From assembly GCA_015501595.1 (NCBI GenBank), contig JADNRX010000231.1, positions 24,277 to 88,276 of the forward strand: a stretch of 64,000 nucleotides of DNA, written 5' to 3'. This stretch comes from Hymenopellis radicata (Eukaryota > Basidiomycota > Agaricomycetes > Agaricales > Physalacriaceae). Position 1 is the stretch's first letter. Every line of letters begins with the position of its first letter. The notes under the pieces were generated by a model. That model was not told the origin of the DNA. It did not search any database and was given only the letters and a program-made list of their open reading frames with translations. Shown in pieces: positions 47,869 to 59,140 of this stretch. The position numbers and the translations under genes are program-made.

Positions 47869-48238
47869 TTTGACTGAGAAATGGGTATAACTACGCCGCA
47901 TATAGGCCGGCGCCAGTAGGGAACGATATTCAAGAAATGGGAGAGAAGATGGTGGTTGGTGAGAGAGAAGTGCGCGCCTATTTGGCTCTACAATACCAAA
48001 CACAAGACGCTGGCCAGCACTGCCTTTCCAGATGGGGAAATAACCGCCGCGCCATGATCGCGTCCTTTTTCCTCCCACCATCACCTTGTTTTGACACTGC
48101 TTGCTCTGAGGCTCACCACGACTCGGATACTCACAGTCAGTACACGTGATCTGGTACATTCCGCGCACGAAGCTGCTTCTGACACGACCTCGATACTAAA
48201 GGTTATACTCAAGATCCGAACTGCTGCTGTATTCTTCA

Positions 48239-48532
48239 TCATGGTGTGTCTGACAGTGCGTTATCATTGTACTTAAGCGCCCGTCTCAATTCAGTTCTAG
48301 CTTCTTTTACATCTTCGAAGCCCGTCAAGAGCCTATTTATTTCCCCACCTGTCACAAGAGCATTTCGTGGAAACTGTTGATTCAATTCAAAATAAAGCTT
48401 TGCGTCCCCCATCCCGTCATCAGCCCAACAAGCGTACGCTGCGCAAACTCGGACAACGGTGTCCCTTTTGCTCTTGAACATTCACTCACATTCACCTTAG
48501 CTCCAGACTGCGGTGGAATGATCTTCATTGCA
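48239..48532 (-). CDS. Possible small hypothetical protein
   Basis: An open frame reads VRVCAAYACWADDGMGDAKL and ends RALKYNDNALSDTP. It may be preceded by MKIIPPQSGAK from ATG near 48532. No family was recognised and the join is unclear. It would be divergent from the helicase gene, with under 100 bp between them. Confidence 0.25.
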
Positions 48533-48623
48533 TAAGGTCAATCTTCCCCAGGCTCGTGCCGAACGTGATGCGCCAAAGTAGTGGTCAATACGGTATTAAA
48601 CGACTTGTCCTTTGGCTGTCACC

Positions 48624-51345
48624 ATGTTATCGTACATCTCCAATCTGCTCACTGAGCACAAACAGGAGGGCATGAATCCATCTGCGGCAGATCCTACGCC
48701 CATAAACCACTTCGATAATCTATCCCATCGCGATGTATCTGCGGCTCAAGTTCTCCAGGCTCTCGTACGTCGCTCTTGATTCTTGTCCTTCCCCGATGGC
48801 TTACATTCCCTCATAGGAGCAGCACGAGAACCCGTTTACAACGGAATCGTATTCAACGGAGTACAGAGATCTCCTTGATACTCGCAAACTTTTGCCAGTG
48901 TATAACAAGCTCGCGGATTTTCTGACTATCGTGAGTTCTATCCGGTTATTGAACACTATTGTTATACTGACTTTGCTATCGTAGTTCCAGTCCAACAATC
49001 AAGTTATGCTGCTCACAGGCGAAACTGGGTCCGGGAAAAGCACACAGTTCGTCCTTTCTCAAATCTAGTCATTCAACGCGCCTAATCGAGTCGACAGGAT
49101 ACCGCAATTCGTCATATACTCAGACCTTCCGCATCTCAAAGGCACGATGATCGCATGTACAGAGCCTAGGAAGATAGCAGCGACATCGATCGCTGAACGA
49201 GTAGCCAAAGAAATGGACGGTATGCTTTCCTTTGCAGCCCCAGCATGCACCGCTCATTGTGTCACAGTGGACCTTGGAGAACACGTCGGCTATTCCATCC
49301 GCTTCGAGGAGGTTGTCAACTCTGATACGACCATCCTCAAGTACTTGACCGATGGCATGCTGCTCCACGAGGCCATGCACGATCCGGATCTCACCAAGTA
49401 CTCCGTCGTCATCCTCGACGAAAGCCAGGAGCGCACCGTTAACAATGATATCCTGATGGGCTTGCTCAAGGGAATCATTCGTAGCGGACGGCGCCCCGAC
49501 CTGAAAGTCATCGTCATGTCCGCGGTTGACAATCCCCGATTCCGACAATTCTTTGACATCAGAGACGACGCATTCTTGTCGGTAACCGGCAGGACCTATC
49601 CTGTAGCAATCCTCTACAATGAAATCGAACCGGAGAACTACAACGATGCCGTCATCGAGCAGGTGTTGACCATTCATGTTACGCAGGGACCTGGCGACAT
49701 CTTGGTATTCCTCACCGGCGCGAAGGAGATCGAAGACGCTTGTCGCGAGCTCAACGCGCAAGCCGAGGACATGCGCATACGGAACCCCAAAAATATCGGC
49801 TTACTCCACTGCATCCCGCTCTACGCATCGCTCTCGGCCGACGACCAAGATAAGGTCTTCAAGCCCGCCCCGCCGCCCAAATTCCCAGGCGGACCGCCCA
49901 GTCGCAAAGTCGTCATTGCCAGCAATATTGCCGAGACATCGCTCACTATCGACGGCGTGGTGTACGTCGTCGACTGTGGTTGGGAGAAATCGGACATGTA
50001 CGATCCCAAGACGGGTATAGAGCGCTTGCAGCGGCGATACATTTCTCAGGCTGCTGCGCAGCAGCGTTCAGGACGCGCTGGGCGCACGCAGCCTGGGAAG
50101 TGCTATCGACTATATACGGAGAGGCGGTATTTGAAGGAGTTTGGCGAACACACGTATCCTCAGATTTTGCGCTGCAATATCGCGACTGTTGTTTTGATTT
50201 TGATCAAGCTCGGTGTGCGTGTGGTAAATGTGAGTCCACAAAATCGGACTGTCTTTGTGGATATCTGATGTCTTTGTCGATAGGACTCGCTTGTATTCGA
50301 CTTCATGGATGCACCTGAGATAAGGAGTGTAGCGAGGGCGCTCGAGCTTCTCCGAGCATTGGGCGCCATTGACGCGAGTAATACCATCACGGAGCAGGGC
50401 ACTATCATGGCCGATTTTCCCATGAATCCCCAACTCGCCAAAGCTCTTGTTGTGAGTGCCAAGTACGAATGTAGCAAAGACATGGTAACAATTGCGGCGA
50501 TGATTTGTAGTAAGTCGAGTGCCCTCTTCCCTGTTGGCTACTAAGGCTGAGATTGCTATCTAGCGCGGAACATTTGGCTTCGCCCGTCCCATCGCATTAA
50601 AGAGGCTGATCAAGCCAAAAAGTCCTTTGTCGTCCCCGGCGGAGACCACCTCACTTTACTGAATGTATACAAGAAATATGCTCAAAGTACGTATGTTTAT
50701 AGCGTTTTGCAGTATAGAAGTGTTCATAGTCTCGTAGACAGGGACGACAAGGAATGGCCGTGGGAGAACTATCTCTCCTCTCATGGGCTTGAAGAGGCCG
50801 AAGAGATACGGGTTCAGCTGAAGCAGCTTATGAACCAGCATGGCCTACCACTTGTCTCCTCCTCGGCGTTCGACAAGAATATCCGCAAAGCTCTTCTCGC
50901 TGGGTTTTTCACTCAGGTCGCCTACAAAGTGCCCAATGGCAAGACCTATCGCACCGTCCACGAGAAGGAAGACGTTCTCTTGCATCCCTCGTGTGCTTTC
51001 CCTTTCAATGACAAGCCCGAATGGGTCGTATACAACAAGTTTATCTTCACCACTCGCGCCTTTATGCAGGACGTTTCGATTATCCAACAGGAGTGGTACG
51101 TGTCTTCTATCTTATCCTTGGGGGGTGACTAGTAATACTTCGAGGCTAGGCTGTACGAAATCGCACCCCAATACTTCAACATGCACCTCGCTCCGAGCCA
51201 TGCCATACCGAATCGACAAGCGCCGCCACCCCATGCACGGGGTGCCAAGAAGGTGAAGGATAGGAAAGGGAAAGCGCCAGTCAGCCGAGTTAAGCAAAGT
51301 TTGTCAGTTTCAACTTTCCTTGTCTCTGTTGAGTTGTTTGATTGA
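48624..51345 (+). CDS. Divergent Prp43-type DEAH RNA helicase with DESQ motif II
   Basis: Prp43/DHX15-family ATPases remodel spliceosomes and pre-ribosomes with G-patch partners. ATG 48624 sits in CACCATG. Motifs: I GETGSGKST (about residues 97-105), Ia CTEPRKIAATSIAERVAKEMD, VGYSIRFEE, LKYLTDGMLLHEAM, II ILDESQERT, III MSAV, V NIAETSLTIDGVVYVVDCGW, VI QRSGRAGRTQPGKCYRLY. The winged-helix/ratchet and OB parts follow (FDFMDAPEIRSVARALELL; HEKEDVLLHPSCAFPF; EWVVYNKFIFTTRAFMQDVS; EWLYEIAPQYF). Eight or so introns; ORF intact throughout. DEAH is DESQ and SAT is SAV, unusual for so conserved a protein. A second, diverged paralog is inferred; the standard Prp43 should lie elsewhere. Confidence 0.88.
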
Positions 51346-51784
51346 TTCCTCGGAAAATATAGCGCGTTGACGGGTTCGTCGGTGGACAGATATAACCTGA
51401 TGTAGTTTTATATCATGCTCAAATTCAGTACTGTAGTATTAGGTAGTGTGAGGGCGAAATCCAAACTGTTGGCCATTTGGCCCAGAAATAGACTCCACCA
51501 CGTGGAGGCAGTTTGATCCAGATCACTGTCAGGTACGACGCGTCTTGACAGAGACCGTCATCAAGTGCCACAGCTTGCTTACTGTTGGGATTTGACGGGG
51601 ACAAACTCTACAGCCTAGGCCTCGAATCGAATCGATAATTGCTCGACCTGCGCACCATCCTCTGCTTCCCCTCCTTTCTCTGCCTTTTCGCGTTTTTCTC
51701 GTCAGAATACCCATCCTCGATAAACTGTTACATATAGCCATACCTTCGCAATCTATAGGGCCTAGGAAATTCTCTGTACGTTCA
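51346..51784. other. Intergenic between the helicase and the F-box gene
   Basis: No gene seen. Confidence 0.5.
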
Positions 51785-53563
51785 TTGCACGCGCCGCTTT
51801 CGTTTACTCACGACTATCCTTTAGAAGACACTACAGCATTTGTCTCTACAGCCATGATCCCATGTTGTCATGACCTTCCTGCATCCTATTATGGGTTGTC
51901 ATACACAATGCTATCACCCTTCAACCGGCTCTTGAACTCCAACGACATCCCAACCGAGGAAGAGACAATTGACGTTCAAACCTACTGTTCAGAAATCGAA
52001 ACTCGGCGCGAAGCAATTCGCAAGCGACTAAAGGAATTGGACATCGAAAGGGCTGCGTTGAAGCGCGATATCGACGCGCTCGAGGAGCAATACTCCCTCA
52101 CAGCGCACAAATCTATTCTATCCCCCATCCGACGACTCCCCACAGAACTGCTGCAGAGCATTTTCTCTATATCCAGCCCAAAGGCACCTGTGCTCAGCTG
52201 CAGGGAGGCTCCCCTCATCTATGGCCACGTATGCAGCCGGTGGCGCTCCATCAGCCTGGCTATGCCTGAGTTGTGGGCTACGCTTCACGTCGTCATCCCG
52301 CGACCCATGCCGTTCCCTGATTCCGAGCCGGAACTGCTCGACCGCCTCACGCTGGCCATCACGGAATGGGTGTGCCGGGCGCAGGAGCTTCCGCTTGACC
52401 TGCGCATGGTCAGCAACGAACGCAGACCAGAGGATGCGTCCTACGCGTTTAGCATCCTCTGTTTGGTTTTGCTCAATTATGGGAAACGACTAAAAGGACT
52501 GCGGTTGGATATACCGTCGTTCATGATGAACTGTTTAATACAGCTTCCCCTCGAAGAACTTCCCCTGCTCGCGTCCCTCGAGGTCTCGGTGTCGGACTAT
52601 TCAGCACCGCCAATTTTATCCAACACATTTGTGGATGTTCGCTCTCTTCCTTCCTTACGCAAAGTGTCATTCAACACTTTCTGCGTGGATCTACGGACGC
52701 AGCTTCCTCTCGCTCAATTAACCCACCTTGACTTGCGCTGCACCGATAACTGGTGCAGTAACACACCTGAACTCATCTCGGTTTTGGGAAAATGCGAGCA
52801 ATTGGTCGATTGCAGAGTCGCTGCGGTGGACTCACACGAAGACATGGAGCCATTCGTTTGTGATGGGCCGGTAACATTACCCAAGCTGCAGCGCCTGCAG
52901 ATATCGGCATTTCCATACTCAATCGGCGGCCCCGTTGGAATTTTAAACCTCTGCGATTTTTTCAATAATGTGAACACCCCACTTCTCGAGGTGTTAAAAG
53001 TTAACATCAACTCGCGATCATTTGGATACGGCCCGCCCTCAGATGAGGTGTTCTACTGTATACAGTCTCTCTTTGAGCGATGCCTGCCCCCGCTTCACAC
53101 TTTAAAATTAGGCTTCGGATTACCACGCGTTGTCAACCCGGCTGATGCCATTCCCCAGTGTCTGCGGCGTGTCCCGAAGCTGCGCAAGCTCGTCATGGAG
53201 GAAGATATATGCCCATGGGACCGCAACTTCAGCGGTGCCGGCCATCCAAGGCTGTCTGCGCAGGTCTTGGAGTGCCTAACCATAACGCCGGACACCGTGA
53301 CAGCCGTGTGCCCTGTTCTGGAGGTGCTACGGCTTAATGATTCGTTTGCCTTCTCTGAAGACGCCATACATAATATGCTGAAATCCCGCAGCGAATCGCC
53401 GCCGGCGTCGGGCCTTGTAGCATTGCGGGACGTGTCAATCACGACACGTCGTAAACTCTGCGAAGAGATTTCTGCGCTACCATTCGTGAAAGTCTCCTAC
53501 GAGCCGTATTACACTAACAGCAGAGATTACGGCAGAGACTGGTCTGATCATTGGAGGTACTAA
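51785..53563 (+). CDS. F-box protein, 592 aa, single exon as read
   Basis: Predicted SCF substrate adaptor. The plan is typical: an N-terminal coiled segment (RREAIRKRLKELDIERAALK ... DIDALEEQY, about residues 75-105), then the F-box-like motif HKSILSPIRRLPTELLQSIF ... IYGHVCSRWRSISLAMPELW (about 110-165). A long leucine-rich, repeat-like tail follows (LPLLASLEVSV; LAQLTHLDLRCTDN; PKLQRLQISAFP; LPPLHTLKLGFGL). Several early ATGs exist; the one at codon 24 (MIPCCHDLP) may be the real start. No frameshift, unlike the F-box gene at 44-45.8 kb. It is convergent with the P450-like gene, whose stop lies about 70 bp away. Confidence 0.85.
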   Translation: MHAPLSFTHDYPLEDTTAFVSTAMIPCCHDLPASYYGLSYTMLSPFNRLLNSNDIPTEEETIDVQTYCSEIETRREAIRKRLKELDIERAALKRDIDALEEQYSLTAHKSILSPIRRLPTELLQSIFSISSPKAPVLSCREAPLIYGHVCSRWRSISLAMPELWATLHVVIPRPMPFPDSEPELLDRLTLAITEWVCRAQELPLDLRMVSNERRPEDASYAFSILCLVLLNYGKRLKGLRLDIPSFMMNCLIQLPLEELPLLASLEVSVSDYSAPPILSNTFVDVRSLPSLRKVSFNTFCVDLRTQLPLAQLTHLDLRCTDNWCSNTPELISVLGKCEQLVDCRVAAVDSHEDMEPFVCDGPVTLPKLQRLQISAFPYSIGGPVGILNLCDFFNNVNTPLLEVLKVNINSRSFGYGPPSDEVFYCIQSLFERCLPPLHTLKLGFGLPRVVNPADAIPQCLRRVPKLRKLVMEEDICPWDRNFSGAGHPRLSAQVLECLTITPDTVTAVCPVLEVLRLNDSFAFSEDAIHNMLKSRSESPPASGLVALRDVSITTRRKLCEEISALPFVKVSYEPYYTNSRDYGRDWSDHWRY

Positions 53564-53632
53564 CGGACGTACTTGTATTTAATACACTTAAAACAAAACA
53601 AAAAACATTTGAAATATTATAGGAAGCATCGC

Positions 53633-54832
53633 TCAGCGAGACTTCGAAGTTGCGCTATCCGCCACATAAACGTGCCAATCCTCCCAACCATGTCTGCCGC
53701 CGATTTCCTTCCCGGCTTTGATATGAAACGATGCGTCATCCACTCGCTCCAAAATAGAAGCTACAATAACCGCTGCAGCTATGGGTGCCCACGTCTTCGC
53801 GACACAGCTGAGCTTCCCGTAGCCAAACGCCATGAACGCAGGGCCGTGTCTTTGGCGGCTGGGATCAAAACTGTCGACAGATGCACCCCAGTAGACCGGT
53901 GAATTCTGCACAGCATACACGTCGGCGACATGAACAACTTCGAAGAACCTCGCGACGGCGAAGGGCAGGCGACTGTATATCCATCGGGGTAGAAGCCACG
54001 GCTGTGAACGCCCGATGTGTTTCGATGGGGGATGCAATCGCATAGATTCCAGAACTATACCCTCGACGCTCACACCGCTCGCATCTGCGTGTGGTCTCCG
54101 AAATGAATGCGCTGTGATGGATGACGCGAAGAACTCGTGCATGACGTCCCGGTAGCTGGCATCATCGTGAATATGGGCCAGCGTAGTGGCGACGACGCGC
54201 CAAAGAGTCTCCCACGATGGGATGATGATGTCCAAGGGATTCGGGAAGGCGTCAAGCGTCGTCCCGGCTGAACGCAAGAGAGCATCGACATGATCCCTGA
54301 GAACGGGTAGGAGCCTGGCATCCAAGGCACCTGGTTGCTTGGACAGAGCCCACAGCTCGGTAACAAGCGCTGAAACGGTGTGAAGTGCGGTGACATCAAG
54401 GCGGATGTCGTCCGGAGCATCAACACAAAGAAGCCCTAGAAGAATGCTTTGCAGCGTTACCGCCTGTACAAACGTGTCGAAGCGACACGGTGCCCGGGGT
54501 GCCACGGGAAGTGCATCGGAGACAGCGTGATCCGCGACGCGACGAAAGCGATGCCAGTCGTTGGCCCGGCTGATGAGCAGCTCCGCCTCGCCCCGGAAGG
54601 TAGAGTGTACATACTCATCCCCGCTAACAAACGTGTTCGTAAGCTCAAATGCACGAATCAGGCGTCTGTTTGGGCGAGCTCGAGCAGACAATAGCACGGA
54701 AAGGGGGTGGTCGGGGCGAAGGACCTGTTGGATCGACGCCACAGTATCATGATAATACGAGCGCGAAACTCTCAAGAAGATAGCAAAAAGCAAGGCAGCT
54801 ATGAAAGCAATGGCGGCCATGCAGAGAGACAT
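53633..54832 (-). CDS. Short cytochrome P450-like protein, 399 aa, intronless
   Basis: N-terminal membrane anchor (MAAIAFIAALLFAIFLRV, residues 5-22). A K-helix-like ExxR reads VLESMRLHPPSKHIGRS, and the meander holds SVDSFDPSRQ. The heme-loop candidate is MAFGYGKLSCVAKTWAPIAA, matching FxxGxxxC with the Cys as axial ligand. The protein is about 100 residues shorter than usual P450s, and no I-helix A/GGxD/ET motif is seen before the ExxR. It is also intronless, unusual for neighbours here. It could be a divergent functional family or a degenerating P450 that still keeps an open frame. Substrate unknown. Confidence 0.65.
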   Translation of the reverse strand: MSLCMAAIAFIAALLFAIFLRVSRSYYHDTVASIQQVLRPDHPLSVLLSARARPNRRLIRAFELTNTFVSGDEYVHSTFRGEAELLISRANDWHRFRRVADHAVSDALPVAPRAPCRFDTFVQAVTLQSILLGLLCVDAPDDIRLDVTALHTVSALVTELWALSKQPGALDARLLPVLRDHVDALLRSAGTTLDAFPNPLDIIIPSWETLWRVVATTLAHIHDDASYRDVMHEFFASSITAHSFRRPHADASGVSVEGIVLESMRLHPPSKHIGRSQPWLLPRWIYSRLPFAVARFFEVVHVADVYAVQNSPVYWGASVDSFDPSRQRHGPAFMAFGYGKLSCVAKTWAPIAAAVIVASILERVDDASFHIKAGKEIGGRHGWEDWHVYVADSATSKSR

Positions 54833-55170
54833 CTTCGATCCGAAAGGTGAAGCAAGCTGGTTGTCCTCTTTTATTCCAAGCTACTCAATTACACGATAAC
54901 GCGAAGAGCGATTTGTGGTCTGCTGTACCGTCACGGTGAAATAGGTAGAATGAAAGGAAAGCATATCGAGATGGAATAGGCGCCCGGCCATAAAAGCCTG
55001 GTCAACAGATGGTAGACAGACAGACAGAACCCTAATGTCCGCTTAAGCGCTCCTAAGTGGCGCTAAGGTAACATCGATAGTGATACTAACGAACAGGAAG
55101 GTCAGCGCATCAACCGTGTGAGTTAAAATCATGCAACCCACATCATTTATGTACGAAGCAGCACAAACAT
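54833..55170. other. Intergenic
   Basis: Upstream region of the P450-like gene and 3' side of the next gene; nothing else recognised. Confidence 0.5.
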
Positions 55171-56547
55171 TCAGAAACGGGTGTCCCAGCCATGCGATGG
55201 AGGATCTGATGATAGGCGAGTTAATTGACGCGTGAAAAATACTGAGACGATGTGCTCACCAGCAACATATTCCACCCTAAGAATACCCTTAACCCTCAGC
55301 CGGGGTAGGTGTGTGGGAAGTCTTTCCAGGAAGTACTTCTTCAAGAGCGGGCACGCAGATCGCCCACAGATGAGGAACGTCACCTTTTTCGCACTGATCA
55401 GCATCTTCTCCTCGAAGTCACACCAGTCCATGTCGTCGAACCCCGACATCTCGGCAAAGAAGACGTCTAGCCCGGAGATGTCATACTCTATCGTAAGCTC
55501 CTCCAGTCGAGACAAATCTCGGGAGTGTATTCCATAGAACAGTTCGTTCACACCGTTCAACGTAAACAGTGATATGAGGTAGACCTTCGGGATGCGGGAT
55601 AAATCGAGACCTCGCGCAGCTGTAGTTTACTTGTCAGTGCAGATTCGCGGTATGAGACTACGCTGAAGCTTACCGAAGACATCCATTTCCACCACAAGCT
55701 CCTCGAGATTTTCTGCTTTATCGAGGAGTGGTTGTATCGCCCAGTGATCGTCCTCGGGATGTATGGAGATGCAGAATTTACGTAGCTTGGTGGTGGTATC
55801 CAACGTCGCTCTCGGATGGAAGAACGCGTTAATACAGTAATCTGTGTCGGGATACGCAATTTGCTCGCCCAGCGCGGTACCGGACATCTTCATCCAGATC
55901 GTTTCAAATTGAGGGCGGAACCTCGGAATGAGCGCCTCCCCTTCATATCCGTTGTCCGCATTCGATACGAAGGAAGCGCGGGGGCCCACCAAGCAGCACG
56001 CCACCCACATGTACAGTTCCTTCAACCCCAAACTGTGTTCAAAGATCGACATATACTCCGTCGTACTCCAGAAAGCAAGTTTAATGAGCGTGAGACTTCG
56101 GAGCCGAGGGGAGGCTAATGCCTTCAGGATGGATTGTCGGATTGGGTACGGCAGTTGGTGCCATATTAAGGCCGTCTGTGAGAAGTTGGAGATGTGCATA
56201 CTCCGGACGTTGGTTAGCCGCTCAAGGAGCGGAGGGAGGAATGTATTGTTGTGCTCCATCAACCAGAAGAGAGGGGAGCAGGATCCTTCTTGCCCGTCAT
56301 ACAGACGAAGTTCCCGAACGTGTGTCGAGAGATGGGGGGATTGGAGGAGCACATTATGGAGCGCTTCGCAGGAGCCCGCTTGTGCACCTGAGCTGGCAGT
56401 GAGATACACAGTCCTGAAAAGGTGCCGCTGCGCAGAAAAGCGAAGCGAGCGAAAGGATAATGTGCAGCTTTTGAGAGACTGCACGTCATCCCTCATCCCA
56501 TCCGTGATAAGATCGAGAAGTTCCAATGGCAGGAGACGAAAAAGCAT
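55171..56547 (-). CDS. F-box-like/LRR protein of unknown target
   Basis: Starts best at ATG 56547 (MLFRLLPLELLDLITDGMRD), followed by VQSLKSCTLSFRSLRFSAQR and HLFRTVYL, the usual N-terminus of Agaricomycete F-box-like proteins. Leucine-rich stretches follow (RSMHISNFSQTAL; LRSLTLIKLAFW; LGLKELYMWVACC). An intron (GTAAGC ... AACTACAG) near 55620-55672 joins VFA to ARGLDLSRIPKVY. A possible second intron near 55200-55260 precedes the end. A longer frame to 56646 exists but adds a less typical leader. Confidence 0.7.
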
Positions 56548-59140
56548 TGGGAACGGGGACGAACCTAGACGGTTCCACGACAGAGAAGGTGGTAGTAGGT
56601 GGAAGAGAGGAATGGACAGGGAAAGCTCCTTACATGTACATGGCACCTTGGGCCGCGCAGGGACATATACATTCCTTCCCAGTCTCTGTCCAGGGGCGGG
56701 TGCAATCCATGTTCACAAACCGGGGATTTGTGTTCTATCGGATATGAGACCATCGTTCACTGCCACCATCAATTTCTCACGCTCTTTCACGTGATCCTTA
56801 TGACACGCATGAAATGCTTTGCTTTGACGTGTATGTTCGTCGACTTGTAATTAGGAATCCATCCCAACCCGTCCCGCCTCAGCACAACGATCTGTCGTTG
56901 GGCTTCTGTATTCGAATGAGGAGAAAAGATTGAAGAAGTTGGCAAAAGCAACACTAACTGAGGCGAAGAACACTCTCAACTGGTATACACACGCGACAGG
57001 ACATTCTTGGTAGGGGTAGATCAGGATAAATAGCTCTCAACAACGCGAAAGGCGTCTTGACCATATTGACTTTCGTGTTCAGCAGGTGTTCAGTGAGAAC
57101 GGTTTGTGACACGCGCATTTGTCGGCCACCCCTGGATCTCGAGGAAAAGGGCAGATCAGTTGCACAGCCACTATCAAACTTTGTTGATGACATGTGATCC
57201 GAAAACAAATGTTTCCGACATCTTCACCCCGTTCTTGGGGCGGGAATCTATCAGTCTCCCGTAAAACCTGCGCGACCGCTAGTTGCTCTTGCTCTTTGAT
57301 TTTCTGTTTGGAAATCATCGCGTTCAATCCACGACGCCACAACTTGTCAAGCGGCCCAACCACCCATCGGACCCTTGATGAACATAAAAGTTCTCAACAG
57401 TCAAGACTAGCTATTCGTTTCAGGCCCATTGAGGCCGGCACACTCCGGCGGAGATACGCACCGCGCTCGTCATTCACACACGCGCATCCCTTGCTTCGCG
57501 ACTGTTCTCTTCCCTCTCATCCGTCCCCAAGAATGTCTCAGTCTTTTACGTCTATTGTGCCTGTGTATCTAAGAAGGCGCTACAGCGAGACGTCCTCATC
57601 ATCTATAATTGGCCTGTTCTCATGAAACCGTGGCGACTTTGCCACTGTTGTCCCTCCCTGTTCGGGCATCGTCTTCCCATCAGCCATGTCCGAGCCAGTT
57701 GTATCCGCCGAGAACGCCACCCCAAGGCAATCAGTAGTCACTCGTGCAGAGCCGATTCTACGGTACTATGCTTCGGAAAAGGGATCCTCGCTTCCCCCAT
57801 CAACTTTTCTATACCCTCTCCATATTGAGTATATTTGAGGCGTTTTGTCTACTTCCTGCCCGCCCCTCGAGCCTGTATATTTCGAGACTACCCTCAATAT
57901 CTATATATATCGATTTACCCTCCGAGTCGCTGTCACTCGCAGTTTTCCTCGATGCGCTTAATGACTTGCCTGTCCTGCTGCGCATCCCCACATCGCCACA
58001 CCGCTGGCATTCGCATCACACCTTGCAGGGAGATTAGCAGAATTGCATATACACCCTTTGTGATTATACAATTCCTTTAGGTCTCGACTGGACATGTCGA
58101 ACTTGGCGGTCCTCCGGTATGTAACGCTTGGCTCGAAGATATGCATGCGGTTAGCCCTATATTATTTCAGTACGACGCTACGCTGATGGCCCTGATCCTG
58201 AACATTCGAGCACATCGACCTGATTTTGACGGGGGACGAAGAAGCGCGGGCCGCTCTATGATAGTCTCTATCCCTGGACACACAGCGTTGGCGTTTTCTA
58301 TCATTTATATTGACTCTCCACACGATGCCCTAAGCCCCCCGCCCTTTGTGCAGTCCCGTGCTCACGACTAGCGCCACAATAGCTTAGGGTATGAATCTAC
58401 GCATGTCAAATCCCTGCACGCCTATTCAATCTCAGACGTTCCTCGCATCTTCAGGATCGATCCGCAGAATTTTAATGACCAGATGACAGCTTAGGATATA
58501 CGAGGGCGATAATTTGGGCAATCGCATCGGCATAGATGTCTGTCGAGGATATCTTTGACCCATTAGGCTTGCGTTGCATTGCGTGATGCGTCACTGCAAT
58601 GATCGCAACATTCTCTTCCACATGTTTCGTATTCTCGAGGCTCGTTGTGGCCTGACTGTCTATTAACGGAAGGCTCTCCCGTCGCGCTGACGCATGATTT
58701 TCGGCGTTTGCCATGCCATACACCTTTCTGTTCTGATTCAGACGTTGTAGTACAACTCCGACGGAGTGAAGCGTGGTTTTACAATACCGAGTCGGAAAGC
58801 GCAGGGTGAAGGAAAGAAGGATGCCCACAAGCAACGCACTCGACATCACTCATGCTGGTCTCTGCATCATCACCATCTTCGCCCAGCGCTTCCCTTCCAC
58901 GTCCCCCATTCGAAGTCACTTCATATTACGGAGTTCATCGACCGCCACGTCCAACTCTCAGGGTACAACGTCGCACTCGTCAGCCGGCCTTTCCCACCAT
59001 CTGTACGGTACCACGAGTGAGCATCCATCCATACCGTCTGCGATTCCGACATTATACATATCCGAAGCTGCCTGCGTCGGAGAAATGAAGGCCACGTCGC
59101 CATTGATGATGGGCCGGAGGAGCTTGAGTACGTAGTTGAC
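56548..59140. other. About 2.6 kb without a confidently supported gene
   Basis: Weak signals only. A plus frame from ATG 57686 (MSEPVVSAENATPRQ) runs about 50 codons. A minus frame at 58472-58849 has a hydrophobic N-terminus (ALLVGILLSFTLRFPTRYCK) faintly like the start of the P450-like protein. Neither has domains or convincing exon structure, so neither is called as a gene. Confidence 0.4.

Noticed and set aside
58472..58849. Possible N-terminal remnant of a second P450-like gene
   Set aside because: Similarity to the P450-like protein is limited to a hydrophobic start and a few spaced residues, too little to call.
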